Positions 1 to 9,200 of a DNA stretch of 64,000 nt are shown piece after piece (the first letter of the stretch is position 1; the number at the start of each line of letters is the position of its first letter). The DNA is taken from the NCBI RefSeq assembly GCF_001424645.1, contig NZ_LMQR01000001.1, positions 675,301 through 739,300 on the forward strand, in the 5' to 3' direction. Source of the stretch: Frigoribacterium sp. Leaf415. GTDB taxonomy: Bacteria > Actinomycetota > Actinomycetes > Actinomycetales > Microbacteriaceae. A model generated the notes under the pieces. That model worked only from the letters and a program-made list of their open reading frames with translations, searched no databases and was not told the DNA's origin. A program made the position numbers and the translations under genes.

Positions 1-555
1 CGCGCCTCCTCGTCCCGTCGTCCGCTGCGCTCGCTCTGGGCGGGGACGGCCGTCGTGGCCGGGGCGGTCGCCGTCGGGCTCGTGGCGACCGGCGGGACGT
101 ACGCGCTGTGGAACTCCGCGGTCGCCCCCACGGCCGTCACGGTCGCGTCGGGCACGGCGGGACTCTCGGTCGGCAGCGTCAAGGCACTCGACACGTCCGC
201 CCTCGGCCCCGGCGGCGCGACCGCGGGCACGTTCACCGCGACCAACACGGGGTCGGTCGGCCTGTCCATGCGGGTCGCGGCGGGGACCACCACGGCATCG
301 GCGACCGCCCTGCCCGGTGAGCTGACCGTGAAGCTCGCGGCCGTCACGAAGTCGGCGGACTGCGTCGCCGGCGTCGGCGGGTACTCCGCTCGACCCTCGG
401 CGTTCGACACCGGCAGCGGCTACTTCACGCTGCCGGCCGGTGCCACCGCGACCGGGTGCGTCGTCGTCACCCTCGACTCGGACGTCCCCGCGACCCTGCA
501 GAACCAGACCTCGTCGATCGGGCTCGTCCTGACCGGGACGCAGGTGGCCCCGTGA
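1..555 (+). CDS. Secreted protein with SipW-type (alternate) signal peptide, 5' end cut by window
   Basis: The frame is open from base 1, so the true start lies before the window; 184 residues are visible. A basic stretch (RRPLRSLW) leads into a hydrophobic segment ending in TYALWNSA. This resembles the alternate signal peptides (A-x-W near the cleavage site) processed by SipW/S26B peptidases in TasA/CalY-like proteins. The rest is a small Thr/Ser/Ala-rich beta-type domain with two cysteines that could pair. The stop overlaps the next start (GTGA), so it is the first visible gene of a coupled operon ending in a signal peptidase. A structural or surface role is inferred; no enzyme motif is seen. 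The RASS motif at bases 1-12 is a copy of the dispersed repeat. Confidence 0.7.
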   Translation, partial: RASSSRRPLRSLWAGTAVVAGAVAVGLVATGGTYALWNSAVAPTAVTVASGTAGLSVGSVKALDTSALGPGGATAGTFTATNTGSVGLSMRVAAGTTTASATALPGELTVKLAAVTKSADCVAGVGGYSARPSAFDTGSGYFTLPAGATATGCVVVTLDSDVPATLQNQTSSIGLVLTGTQVAP

Positions 556-1475
556 CCGGGCGCCGCGTCGTGACGGGCCCACGGCCCCGGTCCGGTGTGC
601 GATCGGCCCTGGCCGTCGTCGTCGTCGGCGTGATCGTCGGCGTCGCGCTGGCCTCCGGAGGGGCGGCCTCGGCGCTCTGGACGGCGTCCGCCACCCTCAC
701 CGAGAAGGTCGCGACCGGCGCCGTCGGGCTCACGGCCGGAACCGTCGACGGTCTGCAGGCCGACTACTCCGGATCGACCCGGTCGCTCACGGCGCCGTGG
801 ACCTTCACGAACTCGGGCACGGTCGCGGCCACGTACTCGACGCGCGGCAGCCTGAGCTCGGGCAGCTCCGCCGACCTCGCCGCGTCGATCGCCGTCGTCG
901 GCTGGCCGGTGTCCGCGGCGTCCGCTTGCACCTCGACGGCGGCCGTCGGCTCGGGGAGCGTCAGCGGCACCTGGTCGGCCGTGCCGAACCTGTCGGGCAC
1001 GCTCGCGAGCAAGGCCAGCGCGACCTGGTGTCTCCGCACCTCGATCGCGACCTCGTCGCCCACCGGACGCGTCAACCCGGTCCTCACCGTGTCGCTGGCC
1101 GCCGGATCGTGGACCGCGACCCCGCAGGACCGCCGCATCGTGCAGAACAACACGATCGTCCCCGCGCAGACCGCGGTCTGCCGCACCGACGGCGAGGCCT
1201 ACGCGTGGCTCGACTTCGACCCCTCGACCCGCGCGACCGCGACCCGCTACGCGACCTACGTCGGCAGCACCCGGGTCTCGAACAACGAGCAGACCGGCGA
1301 CTACCCGCACTTCGCGTTCACCCGCGACAACGTGCCGAAGGACCCCTTCGGCGACGGCCTGATCAGCGTCGACATCCGAGTGATGGTCGACGGCCAGCCG
1401 ACCGACCTCATGGCCGTGGGCACGCTCAAGGTGGTCTACGACCAGTACGGGACGAGGAACATCCAGTGCGGGTGA
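552..1475 (+). CDS. Secreted protein with SipW-type signal peptide
   Basis: 307 residues from a GTG that overlaps the upstream stop (GTGA); internal coupling is the reason for this start. A basic N-terminus and a hydrophobic helix (VVVVGVIVGVALASG) end at ASALWTAS, the alternate signal-peptide signature. About 170 Ser/Thr/Ala-rich residues follow with paired cysteines. The distinct last ~90 residues (from AVCRTDGEAYAWLDF to NIQCG) are richer in aromatic and charged residues and bounded by cysteines. No catalytic motif was recognised. It is probably a substrate of the signal peptidase encoded two genes downstream. Function beyond surface or extracellular location is unknown. Confidence 0.7.
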   Translation: MTGRRVVTGPRPRSGVRSALAVVVVGVIVGVALASGGAASALWTASATLTEKVATGAVGLTAGTVDGLQADYSGSTRSLTAPWTFTNSGTVAATYSTRGSLSSGSSADLAASIAVVGWPVSAASACTSTAAVGSGSVSGTWSAVPNLSGTLASKASATWCLRTSIATSSPTGRVNPVLTVSLAAGSWTATPQDRRIVQNNTIVPAQTAVCRTDGEAYAWLDFDPSTRATATRYATYVGSTRVSNNEQTGDYPHFAFTRDNVPKDPFGDGLISVDIRVMVDGQPTDLMAVGTLKVVYDQYGTRNIQCG

Positions 1476-2401
1476 CCGGCGGCCGGGCGGTCGCGGTCGT
1501 CGTCGTCGCCACCGTCGCGGTGCTCGTCGCCACCGCCGGCGTCCTGTCGGCCGCGGCTCCCGCCACGGCCGCCGCCGCACCCCGCCTGATGGTCAGCGGC
1601 GACGGCGAGCACTGGCAGGGCCGCCTCGACTCGGCGCTGTTCGGCGACGACCTGCGGCTCGTCCCCGGGGCGAGTACGACGGGCACCTTCTGGGTGAAGA
1701 ACCTCTCGAGCGAGCCGGCCGCGCTCAGCGCCCGCCTCGTCGACCTCACGACCTCGTCGCCCGCCTTCGCCGAGGCGGTCACGGTCAGCTCGCACTCCGA
1801 CCTCGACGTCGGCGACCTGCCGCCTGTCACCCTGGCCGGTGACGGCTGCACCCCCGTGCTCGCGCCCGTCCGGCTCGCCGCGGGGCAGGAGGTGCCGGTC
1901 ACCGTCTCGGTCGCCCTCGACGGTTCCGCTGCCGACGGCACCGGCGACCAGACCCTCGACTTCGGCGTGCTCGTCACGCTCACCGGGCTGGCCGGGGCGG
2001 CCGTGCCGGCGGGGTGCGCGTCGGCCGGGACCGCCGGTGCGGCGGACGCGGGCGCGGACACGGAGGCGAATGCGGACACGAGCGCAGGAGGCGCGGGGGG
2101 CGACCGCGTCTCGAGCGCGACGATCGAGGCGGTGACGACCCGCGCCTCCTCGGCTGGTGAGGCCGGCGGGGCGGCGTCCTCCGTCGGCGACGACTCCTCG
2201 GGCGGGACCACCGACGCGTCGGGCACGGACACCGAGCTGCCCGTCCACGCCCTCGACGTGCTCGACGACTTCGTGCCCGTGCCGTTGCGCGGCAGCTGGC
2301 TGCCGCTGCTCATCGCCGCGATCGCCGTGCTGGCGGGCGCGTTCGTGGCGGTCGGACGCCGCCGCCCGGACGACGACGAGACCGTGGGGGAGCAGCCGTG
2401 A
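1472..2401 (+). CDS. Exported, C-terminally membrane-anchored protein of the first SipW-type operon
   Basis: 309 residues; GTG overlaps the preceding stop. A conventional signal peptide (VVVVATVAVLVATAGVLSAAAPATA) precedes a beta-type domain beginning LMVSGDGEHW. A low-complexity Ala/Gly/Asp/Thr linker (about residues 190-255) follows, then a transmembrane helix (LPLLIAAIAVLAGAFVAV) with a GRRRP stop-transfer tail. The linker holds two copies of the dispersed motif in opposite orientation (bases 2086-2095 and 2141-2150), one read as TRASS. Position between SipW-type substrates and the peptidase suggests an anchor or assembly partner. There is no LPxTG or LAxTG box, unlike the equivalent gene at 15542. 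Function is unknown. Confidence 0.65.
   Translation: MTGGRAVAVVVVATVAVLVATAGVLSAAAPATAAAAPRLMVSGDGEHWQGRLDSALFGDDLRLVPGASTTGTFWVKNLSSEPAALSARLVDLTTSSPAFAEAVTVSSHSDLDVGDLPPVTLAGDGCTPVLAPVRLAAGQEVPVTVSVALDGSAADGTGDQTLDFGVLVTLTGLAGAAVPAGCASAGTAGAADAGADTEANADTSAGGAGGDRVSSATIEAVTTRASSAGEAGGAASSVGDDSSGGTTDASGTDTELPVHALDVLDDFVPVPLRGSWLPLLIAAIAVLAGAFVAVGRRRPDDDETVGEQP
2085..2154. repeat. Inverted (outward) pair of the dispersed motif inside a linker
   Basis: CAGGAGGCGCGGG (2085-2097) and CCCGCGCCTCCTCGGC (2139-2154) lie 41 bp apart inside the Ala/Asp-rich linker of the anchored protein gene. Exact 10-mers are at 2086-2095 and 2141-2150. Confidence 0.75.
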
Positions 2402-2982
2402 GCGGCCGCCGCGCCGCCGTGCGGGAGAAGGGCCTGCTGCACGCGCTCGGCCTCGGCCTCAGTGCGGGGCTGTTCGTCCTCGTGCTCGGGCTCGCGACGG
2501 TGCTGATCGTCGTGCCGAAGGCCGCGGGGGCCACCCCGCTGACCGTGCTGACCAGTTCGATGGAGCCGCGGCTGCCCCCGGGCACCCTCATCGTGGTGAA
2601 GCCGACCCCGGCCGACGAGATCCGGATCGGCGACGTCGTGACCTACCAGATCGAGAGCGGCCGGCCCGAGGTGATCAGTCACCGGGTGATCGAGATCGTG
2701 TCGTCGTCGGACGGCGGCACCGCGTTCGTGACCAAGGGCGACAACAACTCCGAGCCCGACGAGGCCGCCGTGCTGCCCGAGCAGGTGCGCGGCACGCTGT
2801 GGTACTCGGTGCCGTGGCTCGGGTTCGTCAACCAGGTCGTGAACGGCGACGCCCGGTCGTGGATCGTGCCGCTGTTGGCGATCGCGCTGCTCGGCTACGC
2901 GGGCTACTCCCTGGCCACCGGCCTGGTGGAGGCGCAGCGTCGGCGGGCGCGGACGCGGAAGGCCCGCCCGGCCCCGCGCTGA
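2398..2982 (+). CDS. Signal peptidase I, S26B (SipW) type
   Basis: 194 residues from a GTG overlapping the previous stop. It is an integral membrane serine protease predicted to cut the alternate signal peptides of the genes just upstream. An N-terminal helix is followed by the catalytic serine box TSSMEP (Ser54). A box containing SHRV follows (His95), which in the SipW/archaeal S26B branch replaces the lysine of ordinary bacterial signal peptidases. KGDNN, the conserved Asp-containing box, comes next. A second helix (WIVPLLAIALLGYAGYSL) ends the protein with a basic tail. Assignment to S26B is firm from these motifs; the substrate pairing is inferred from operon order. Confidence 0.88.
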   Translation: MSGRRAAVREKGLLHALGLGLSAGLFVLVLGLATVLIVVPKAAGATPLTVLTSSMEPRLPPGTLIVVKPTPADEIRIGDVVTYQIESGRPEVISHRVIEIVSSSDGGTAFVTKGDNNSEPDEAAVLPEQVRGTLWYSVPWLGFVNQVVNGDARSWIVPLLAIALLGYAGYSLATGLVEAQRRRARTRKARPAPR

Positions 2983-3014
2983 GCGAGGGGCCGGACGGGC
3001 CTCGGGCGGTGCTC

Positions 3015-4688
3015 CTACTTCGTGAAGCCGACGACCGTCCAGTCCACGTCGCTCGCACCGGCGCGGGCGCCGAAGTTCGCGAGCTTCGGGCTCTGGAACG
3101 AGATGTACGGCGCCTGGATGATCGGCATCGAGTGCCCGATCTCCCAGATCTTCTCGTCGGCCTGGTTGTACAGGTCGGCGGCCTTCTCGGGGTCACCCTC
3201 GGCGACGGCCTGGCTGAGCAGGTCGTCGATCTCGGGGCTCGAGACACGACCGTAGTTCTGACCCTGCTCGTCCGAGTTGTAGATGCTGACGCCGGACGCC
3301 TGGTAGCCGGTGCCGGCCCAGACGAAGATCGTCATGTCGTAGTTGCCCGGGGTCACGTTGTCCTCGAAGAACGAGTCGACGCTGACGGCGTTGATCGTCA
3401 GCTTGATGCCGACCGCGGCGAGCTGGCTCTGCATGACCTCGGACAGCTGCTGCGAGATGGGCGTGCCGGACGGGATCGTCACGGCGATCTCGAGCTGCTT
3501 CCCGTCCTTCTCGAGCACGTCGCCGTTCAGCTCCCACCCGTCGTCGGCCAGGATCTTCTTCGCCTCGTCGACGTCGTAGTTCCCGGCCTCCTTCGCGTTG
3601 TCCTGGTACGCGCCGTCGGTGCTGAGGAAGAGGTGGTTGTTCAGCGTGGTCAGCTCGTAGGGCAGGGTGCCCGTGATGACCTTGCCGAGCGCCTCACGGT
3701 CGACCGCGTGCTGGATCGCCTGACGGATCTTCTCGTCGGCGAGGATGCCCTTGGTGCTGAAGTCGACGTGGGTGTACCGAGCCGAGGGTGCCGCCCGGAT
3801 GTCGGTGTTCTTCGCGTCCTTGAGGCGGTCGTAGCGCTCCGACGAGTTGCCCGTGACGAAGTCGATCTCGCCGTTCAGGTAGGCGTCGACGTCGGCGTCG
3901 CTGTCGAGAGCGCGGAAGACCACGGAGTCCAGCTTCGGTGCGTCGCCCCACCAGGCCTCGTTGGGCACGATCGTCACGGTCTGGGCGGTCGTGTCGATCT
4001 TCTGGACCTTGTAGGGGCCACCCGAGACCGGGAGGGTGTCGACGTAGGCCGTGTTGAAGGCGTTCGGGTCGTTGTAGAGGCTGGCCGGGTAGAGCGGGGC
4101 GAACATGCTCTTCCAGTCCGAGAAGGGCTCGGCGTAGGTCACGACGACCTGCTTGTCGCTCGAGCCCGCCTCGACGGAGGCCATGCGGTCGGGGCCGAGC
4201 GTGCTGCCCACCAGGTACTCGGGGTTCGAGCCGTCGAGTGCGGTCTTCCAGGCCTGGAAGTCGGCGACCGTGATCGGGGTGCCGTCGCTCCACACCGCGT
4301 CGGGGTTGATGTCGTAGGTCACGACCAGCGGGTCCTCACTGGTGGCCTCGGCGCTCGTGACGAGGTTCTCGTCGATCTGCGCGACGCCCTTCTCGTCGAT
4401 GCGGAACGGTTGGGGCAGCACGGCGCTCTCGATCAGCGAGGCGTCGGCCAGGGCGCCGTCGAGCTGGCCGTAGTTCCACTGCGAGGGCAGCTGGCTGAGG
4501 GGCAGCGTCAGCGTGCCGCCCTGCTCGACGTCGGCTGCCGCGGTGGCGTTGATGTCGCCGTCGGGGGACAACTGGCCGTTCTTCGCGGCTCCGTCGCCGT
4601 CGTTGCCGCCGCCGCCGCTGCACGCCGTGACGACGAGAGCGATGCTGACGAGGCCGGCCGCGAGGCCGATCTTCTTCGTGATCTTCAT
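3015..4688 (-). CDS. ABC transporter substrate-binding lipoprotein, family 5 (oligopeptide type)
   Basis: 557 residues starting at ATG 4688 with CGGAG a few bases upstream; a longer open frame lacks a plausible leader. The signal sequence ends in a lipobox (LVVTAC, Cys23), so the mature protein is a lipoprotein on the outer face of the membrane. The remainder has the SBP_bac_5 layout (for example VTYDINPDAVWSDGTPI and the hinge text DEKIRQAIQHAVDREALG). Permeases and ATPases of a matching importer start 220 bp away on the other strand, so it presumably delivers peptides or another oligomer to them. The actual substrate cannot be read from sequence. Confidence 0.9.
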   Translation of the reverse strand: MKITKKIGLAAGLVSIALVVTACSGGGGNDGDGAAKNGQLSPDGDINATAAADVEQGGTLTLPLSQLPSQWNYGQLDGALADASLIESAVLPQPFRIDEKGVAQIDENLVTSAEATSEDPLVVTYDINPDAVWSDGTPITVADFQAWKTALDGSNPEYLVGSTLGPDRMASVEAGSSDKQVVVTYAEPFSDWKSMFAPLYPASLYNDPNAFNTAYVDTLPVSGGPYKVQKIDTTAQTVTIVPNEAWWGDAPKLDSVVFRALDSDADVDAYLNGEIDFVTGNSSERYDRLKDAKNTDIRAAPSARYTHVDFSTKGILADEKIRQAIQHAVDREALGKVITGTLPYELTTLNNHLFLSTDGAYQDNAKEAGNYDVDEAKKILADDGWELNGDVLEKDGKQLEIAVTIPSGTPISQQLSEVMQSQLAAVGIKLTINAVSVDSFFEDNVTPGNYDMTIFVWAGTGYQASGVSIYNSDEQGQNYGRVSSPEIDDLLSQAVAEGDPEKAADLYNQADEKIWEIGHSMPIIQAPYISFQSPKLANFGARAGASDVDWTVVGFTK

Positions 4689-4907
4689 GGCACTCCGAAC
4701 TGAAGGGTGGTGAAAAGTGCTGATCAAACCCCGATTTGCGTCGCTGTCGACCCGTGAGGGCGCGGATGGCGACGCCTCCCGAGAGCTGACCGCGTGAGCC
4801 CAAATGTACGGACGCCTTGAATCCACGCAAACTTTCATGTGAATTTGTTACACGCTCGAAACCTAGCCAGCTGGTCGCGGCTCGGGGTACGTCTAGTGTC
4901 GATCTCC

Positions 4908-5894
4908 ATGGCCCGATTCCTCGCCCGCCGGCTGGTGTACTACGTCGCCCTGGTCTTCATCGCGACGTCGCTCACCTACTTCCTCGCCTCGGCGACCCTC
5001 AACCCGCGCTCCGTCTACGCCGACCGCAACCCGCGTCCGTCCTCCGAGGTCGTCGACGCGAAGCTCACCTCGATCGGGGTCAACGACAAGGACCCTCTCG
5101 GCGAGCGCTACGTCCATTGGCTCGGCGGAGCGGTCACCGGCGATCTCGGGCAGACCATCCAGGACAAGCCGGTCGCGGCGGAATTCGGGCCGAAGCTGGG
5201 GGTCAGCCTGCGCCTCCTGCTGGTGGGGTCGATCCTCGGCATCGTGCTCGCGGTCGTGGTCGGCACGTGGAACGCCATCAGGCAGTACAAGTTCTCGGAC
5301 CGGGTGTCGTCGGTGCTGTCGTTCGTCTTGATCTCGACGCCGGTGTTCCTCACCGCCGTGCTGCTCAAGATCGGGGCGACGAAGCTCAACGACGTCCTGG
5401 GCTACCAGCTGATCACCTTCACCGGCGAGGCGACCCCCAACCTGACCGGCGGGTTCGGCACGATCGCGTGGGACCGCATCGCCCACCTGCTGCTGCCCAC
5501 CATCTCGATCGGCATCGGCCTCATCGCCGTCTACAGCCGGTACCAGCGGGCGACGATGCTCGACGTGCTGCAGGCCGACTACATCCGCACCGCCCGCGCG
5601 AAAGGGCTCCGTCGCCGCCCCGCGATCTTCAAGCACGGGCTGCGCACGGCGTTGATCCCGATGACGACGCTGTTCGCCTTCGCGTTCCTCGGCGTGCTGA
5701 CCGGGGCCACCTTCACCGAGAAGATCTTCGCCTGGAACGGCCTCGGCGCATGGTTCATCGACGCCGTGCAGGCCAACGACGTCAACGTGGTCGTCACGTA
5801 CACCCTCTACAGCGCCGTCGTCGTGCTGCTCGCCGGCTTCGTGTCGGACGTGCTCAACGCGGTGCTCGACCCGCGCGTCCGAGCGCAGAAGTAG
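4908..5894 (+). CDS. ABC importer permease, DppB/OppB type
   Basis: 328 residues; ATG 4908 gives the usual DppB opening (MARFLARRLVYYVALVFIAT). Six hydrophobic helices are expected. The loop before the last helices carries the binding-protein-dependent transport (EAA-type) signature around DYIRTARAKGLRRRPAIFKHGLR, the docking site for the ATPase. It is followed 9 bp later by the DppC-type partner and then by fused ATPases, while the substrate-binding protein is transcribed divergently. It forms half of the membrane channel. No strong Shine-Dalgarno is evident, so an upstream ATG at 4839 remains possible, though the added residues look non-native. Confidence 0.9.
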   Translation: MARFLARRLVYYVALVFIATSLTYFLASATLNPRSVYADRNPRPSSEVVDAKLTSIGVNDKDPLGERYVHWLGGAVTGDLGQTIQDKPVAAEFGPKLGVSLRLLLVGSILGIVLAVVVGTWNAIRQYKFSDRVSSVLSFVLISTPVFLTAVLLKIGATKLNDVLGYQLITFTGEATPNLTGGFGTIAWDRIAHLLLPTISIGIGLIAVYSRYQRATMLDVLQADYIRTARAKGLRRRPAIFKHGLRTALIPMTTLFAFAFLGVLTGATFTEKIFAWNGLGAWFIDAVQANDVNVVVTYTLYSAVVVLLAGFVSDVLNAVLDPRVRAQK

Positions 5895-5903
5895 GGCCGC
5901 CCC

Positions 5904-7001
5904 ATGACCCGGTTCACACCCGACCTGCTCGAAGGGCCGTCCGACGCGGTCGCGCCCGAGTCGCGAGAAGAGGTCGCGGCGACGTCGCCGAACCGCTTCG
6001 CGCTGACCTTCCGGCGCCTCTTCGCGAACCGCGGCGCCACCGTCGGCCTCGTGACGATCGTGCTGCTCTTCGTCTTCGCGTTCGTCGGCCCGGTGGTCTC
6101 GCCGTACGCCTACAACTACATCGACTACACGGCCCTGTCGTCGCCACCGAGCGGCGCGCACTGGTTCGGCACGAACAACATCGGTCAGGACGTCTTCGCC
6201 CAGACCGCCCGTGGCCTGCAGAAGTCGCTGCTGATCGGTCTGCTCGTCGCCCTGTTCTCGACGGTGATCGCCGGCATGCTCGGCGCGATGGCGGGCTACT
6301 TCGGCGGCTGGATCGACCGGGCCGTGATGGTCTTCGTCGACCTGCTGCTCGTGCTGCCGTCGTTCCTTATCATCGCGATCCTCTCGCCGCGCCTCAAGCA
6401 GTACGGCTGGTTGATCCTCGTGGCCCTGCTCGCCCTGTTCGGCTGGATGATCACGGCCCGCGTGGTGCGCTCGCTCACCCTCAGCATCAAGGAGAGGGAG
6501 TTCATCCGCGCCGCCCGCTACATGGGCATCGGCCACTTCACGATCATCGTCCGGCACATCCTGCCGAACGTCGCGTCGTTCCTCGTGATCGACGCCACCA
6601 TCGCGATCGGCGCGGCCGTGCTCACCGAGTCGGGGCTGTCCTACTTCGGCTTCGGCGTGCAGCCGCCCGACGTGTCGCTCGGCACGCTGATCGCCCAGAA
6701 CCAGAGCGCGGCGACCACCAAGCCGTGGCTGTTCTTCTTCGCGGCCGGCGCACTGATCGTGTTCGCCCTCGCGAGCAACCTGCTCGGGGACGGCCTGCGC
6801 GACGCACTCGACCCGACCTCGACCGCCGGGCGCACCGGCCGTCGCCGTCGCACCCGCGGCCGGACGGCCGAGAGCCGAGGAGGCGCGGCGCCGCTCGGAC
6901 GCACCGGCGGCGTCTCCGAGGCGGCGAGCCGCGCCCCCGGGGCCGACGTCGGCTCCCCGGCACCGACCCGCACGAACGACGAGAAGGGGGAGCGCGCATG
7001 A
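5904..7001 (+). CDS. ABC importer permease, DppC/OppC type
   Basis: 365 residues. After an N-terminal cytoplasmic stretch come the first helix, then the DppC hallmark GTNNIGQDVFAQ, then further helices with the EAA-type loop (EREFIRAARYMGIGHFTIIVRHILPN). It pairs with the DppB-type gene upstream; its stop overlaps the ATPase start (ATGA). The last ~60 residues are a basic, Gly/Ala/Arg-rich tail not usual for this family. That tail contains one copy of the dispersed motif (bases 6878-6887, read SRGGAA), and the beginning of the next gene contains the inverted mate. Confidence 0.9.
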   Translation: MTRFTPDLLEGPSDAVAPESREEVAATSPNRFALTFRRLFANRGATVGLVTIVLLFVFAFVGPVVSPYAYNYIDYTALSSPPSGAHWFGTNNIGQDVFAQTARGLQKSLLIGLLVALFSTVIAGMLGAMAGYFGGWIDRAVMVFVDLLLVLPSFLIIAILSPRLKQYGWLILVALLALFGWMITARVVRSLTLSIKEREFIRAARYMGIGHFTIIVRHILPNVASFLVIDATIAIGAAVLTESGLSYFGFGVQPPDVSLGTLIAQNQSAATTKPWLFFFAAGALIVFALASNLLGDGLRDALDPTSTAGRTGRRRRTRGRTAESRGGAAPLGRTGGVSEAASRAPGADVGSPAPTRTNDEKGERA

Positions 7002-7043
7002 CGCTCACCGAACCGGTCGACCGCACCCGCGCCTCCTCGGCTC
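6872..7043. repeat. 17-bp inverted pair spanning the dppC-dppD junction
   Basis: GAGCCGAGGAGGCGCGG (6872-6888) and its exact complement (7027-7043) lie in the tail of the permease gene and the head of the ATPase gene. Confidence 0.8.
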
Positions 7044-9115
7044 CTGTGCTCGAGGTGCACGACCTCACCGTGACCTTCCCGACCCCGGACGGCGACGTGC
7101 GTGCCGTGCGGGGCGTCGACCTGACGCTCCGCCGCGGCGAGGTGCTCGGCATCGTCGGCGAGTCGGGCTCGGGCAAGTCGGTCACGAGCCTCGCCGTGCT
7201 CGGTCTGCTGCCCGCGACGGCCAAGGTGACGGGCTCGATCACCCTCGACGGCGAAGAGCTGATCGGTCGCGGCGACAAGGCGATGTCGGCGATCCGCGGC
7301 AAACGGATCGCCATGGTCTTCCAGGACCCTCTGTCGGCCTTCACGCCGGTCTACACGGTGGGTCAGCAGATCGCCGAGACCGTGCTGATCCACCGCGGCG
7401 GCACGAAGAAGCAGGCGCGCGAACGGGCGATCGAGCTGCTGGGGCTCGTCGGCATCCCCGAGCCCGAGCGTCGCGTCGACTCGTTCCCGCACGAGTTCTC
7501 GGGCGGCATGCGGCAGCGCGCGATGATCGCCATGGCGATCGCCAACGACCCCGACGTGATCCTCGCCGACGAGCCGACCACGGCCCTCGACGTGACGATC
7601 CAGGCGCAGGTCATCTCGGTGCTGCGCACGGCGCAGCGCGAGACCGGGGCCGCGCTGCTGTTCGTCAGCCACGACCTGGGCGTCATCGCCGGCTTCGCCG
7701 ACCGGATCGCCGTGATGTACGCCGGCCGCGTCGTCGAGACGGCGACGGCCGACGACCTGTTCGCCCACCCGCGCATGCCGTACACGGTCGGACTGATCGG
7801 GGCGCTACCGCGGCTCGACCAGCGGTCGGACCAGCCGCTGGTGCCGATCCCCGGGACGCCGCCGTCGCTGCTGTCGCTGGCCCCGGGCTGCCCGTTCGCG
7901 GCCCGGTGCCCGCTCGTGACGGCCGAGTGCCGCGTCGACGAGCCCGCGCTCGAGCAGGCTCCCGCGGTCGAGGCCGGCCACCGGGCCGCCTGCCTGCACG
8001 CGGACCAGCTCGTGGGTGAGGGCACCGACCCCGAGGACGTCTACGACCTGCCGCCCGCTCCCACCTCGGAGCTGGCGTCCGTGCCGCGGGCGTCGAGGGA
8101 CCGGGTGCTGCACGTCGACGGACTGGTCAAGACGTTCCCGCTGACGAAGGGGTCGGTGTTCAAGCGCCGGGTCGGCAGCGTGTGGGCGGTCGACGGGGTC
8201 GACCTCGACGTGCGCGAGGGCGAGACGCTCGGGCTCGTCGGCGAGTCCGGCTCGGGCAAGAGCACGACGCTGCACGAGATCATGGACCTCCGCGTGCCCG
8301 AGGCCGGCACCATCGAACTGCTGGGCACGGCCCTCGACCGCAAGCTCGACGGGTCCACGGTGAAGCGGCTGCGGGGCGCTGTCTCGATGGTCTTCCAGGA
8401 CCCGATGGCCAGCCTCGACCCCCGCCAGCCGGTCAGCGACATCATCGCCGAGCCGTTGCTCGCGATCGGTCGACCCCGCGACGAGGTGTCGCGTCGGGTG
8501 CCCGAGCTGATGCGCCTCGTGGGGCTCGAGCCCGCCGCGGCGACGCGCTACCCGCACGAGTTCTCGGGCGGACAGCGGCAACGCATCTCGATCGCGCGGG
8601 CGCTGGCCGCCGATCCGAAGCTGATCGTGCTCGACGAGCCGGTGTCGGCGCTCGACGTGTCGATCCAGGCCGGCGTGCTGAACCTGCTGGCCGAGCTCAA
8701 GGCGACGCTCGACCTGTCGTACCTGTTCGTGTCGCACGACCTCTCGGTGATCCGGCACGTGGCCGACCGGGTCACGGTGATGTACCTCGGCCGGACCGTC
8801 GAGACGGGCCCGGTCGACGAGGTGTTCGAGCACCCGCTGCACCCGTACACGCAGGCGCTGCTGTCGGCCGTGCCGGTGCCCGACCCGGTCAAGGAGCGGG
8901 CACGCGAGCACATCGTGCTGCCGGGCGACCCGCCGACGCCGACCGTCAAGCAGACCGGCTGCCGGTTCCGCAGCCGCTGCCCGCTCTACGCGATGCTGCC
9001 CGAGGCGCAGCGGTCGCGCTGCGAGGACGAGGTGCCCACGATGCTGCCGCACGGCCGCGACGGCGCCGACCACACGGCCGCGTGCCACTTCGCCCGCGAG
9101 AAGCAGCTCGTCTGA
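6998..9115 (+). CDS. Fused double ATPase of peptide-type ABC importer (DppD-DppF)
   Basis: 705 residues, twice the length of a single DppD or DppF. Two complete nucleotide-binding domains are visible. The first has Walker A GESGSGKS at residues 54-61, signature SGGMRQR and Walker B VILADEPTTALD. The second has GESGSGKS near 414, SGGQRQR and LIVLDEPVSALD. Each is followed by the Cys-rich oligopeptide-ATPase C-terminal region (for example PGCPFAARCPL and TGCRFRSRCPL) that usually binds an Fe-S cluster. It energises the two permeases upstream. Residues 10-14 are TRASS, encoded by a dispersed-motif copy. Fused pairs of this type are common in Actinobacteria. Confidence 0.92.
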   Translation: MTLTEPVDRTRASSAPVLEVHDLTVTFPTPDGDVRAVRGVDLTLRRGEVLGIVGESGSGKSVTSLAVLGLLPATAKVTGSITLDGEELIGRGDKAMSAIRGKRIAMVFQDPLSAFTPVYTVGQQIAETVLIHRGGTKKQARERAIELLGLVGIPEPERRVDSFPHEFSGGMRQRAMIAMAIANDPDVILADEPTTALDVTIQAQVISVLRTAQRETGAALLFVSHDLGVIAGFADRIAVMYAGRVVETATADDLFAHPRMPYTVGLIGALPRLDQRSDQPLVPIPGTPPSLLSLAPGCPFAARCPLVTAECRVDEPALEQAPAVEAGHRAACLHADQLVGEGTDPEDVYDLPPAPTSELASVPRASRDRVLHVDGLVKTFPLTKGSVFKRRVGSVWAVDGVDLDVREGETLGLVGESGSGKSTTLHEIMDLRVPEAGTIELLGTALDRKLDGSTVKRLRGAVSMVFQDPMASLDPRQPVSDIIAEPLLAIGRPRDEVSRRVPELMRLVGLEPAAATRYPHEFSGGQRQRISIARALAADPKLIVLDEPVSALDVSIQAGVLNLLAELKATLDLSYLFVSHDLSVIRHVADRVTVMYLGRTVETGPVDEVFEHPLHPYTQALLSAVPVPDPVKERAREHIVLPGDPPTPTVKQTGCRFRSRCPLYAMLPEAQRSRCEDEVPTMLPHGRDGADHTAACHFAREKQLV

Positions 9116-9122
9116 CGCCGTG

Positions 9123-9186
9123 AGACCCCAGGAACTCGCCGAGACCCCGGCGCGCGCAGGAGGGTTTCGGCGAGTTCCTGGGGTCT
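9123..9186. terminator. Long hairpin between convergent genes
   Basis: AGACCCCAGGAACTCGCCGA (9123-9142) and its exact reverse complement at 9167-9186 form a 20-bp stem with a 24-nt loop. It lies between the end of the fused ATPase gene and the end of the minus-strand DUF1294 gene, so it can serve as a bidirectional terminator. There is no U-tract on either side, as is common in high-GC Actinobacteria. Confidence 0.65.
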
Positions 9187-9200
9187 GAGCTCGCCGCGGG

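Noticed and set aside
2157..4703. Open frame of 848 codons on the plus strand
   Set aside because: It overlaps the S26B peptidase in another frame and is antisense to the substrate-binding protein; no recognisable domain.
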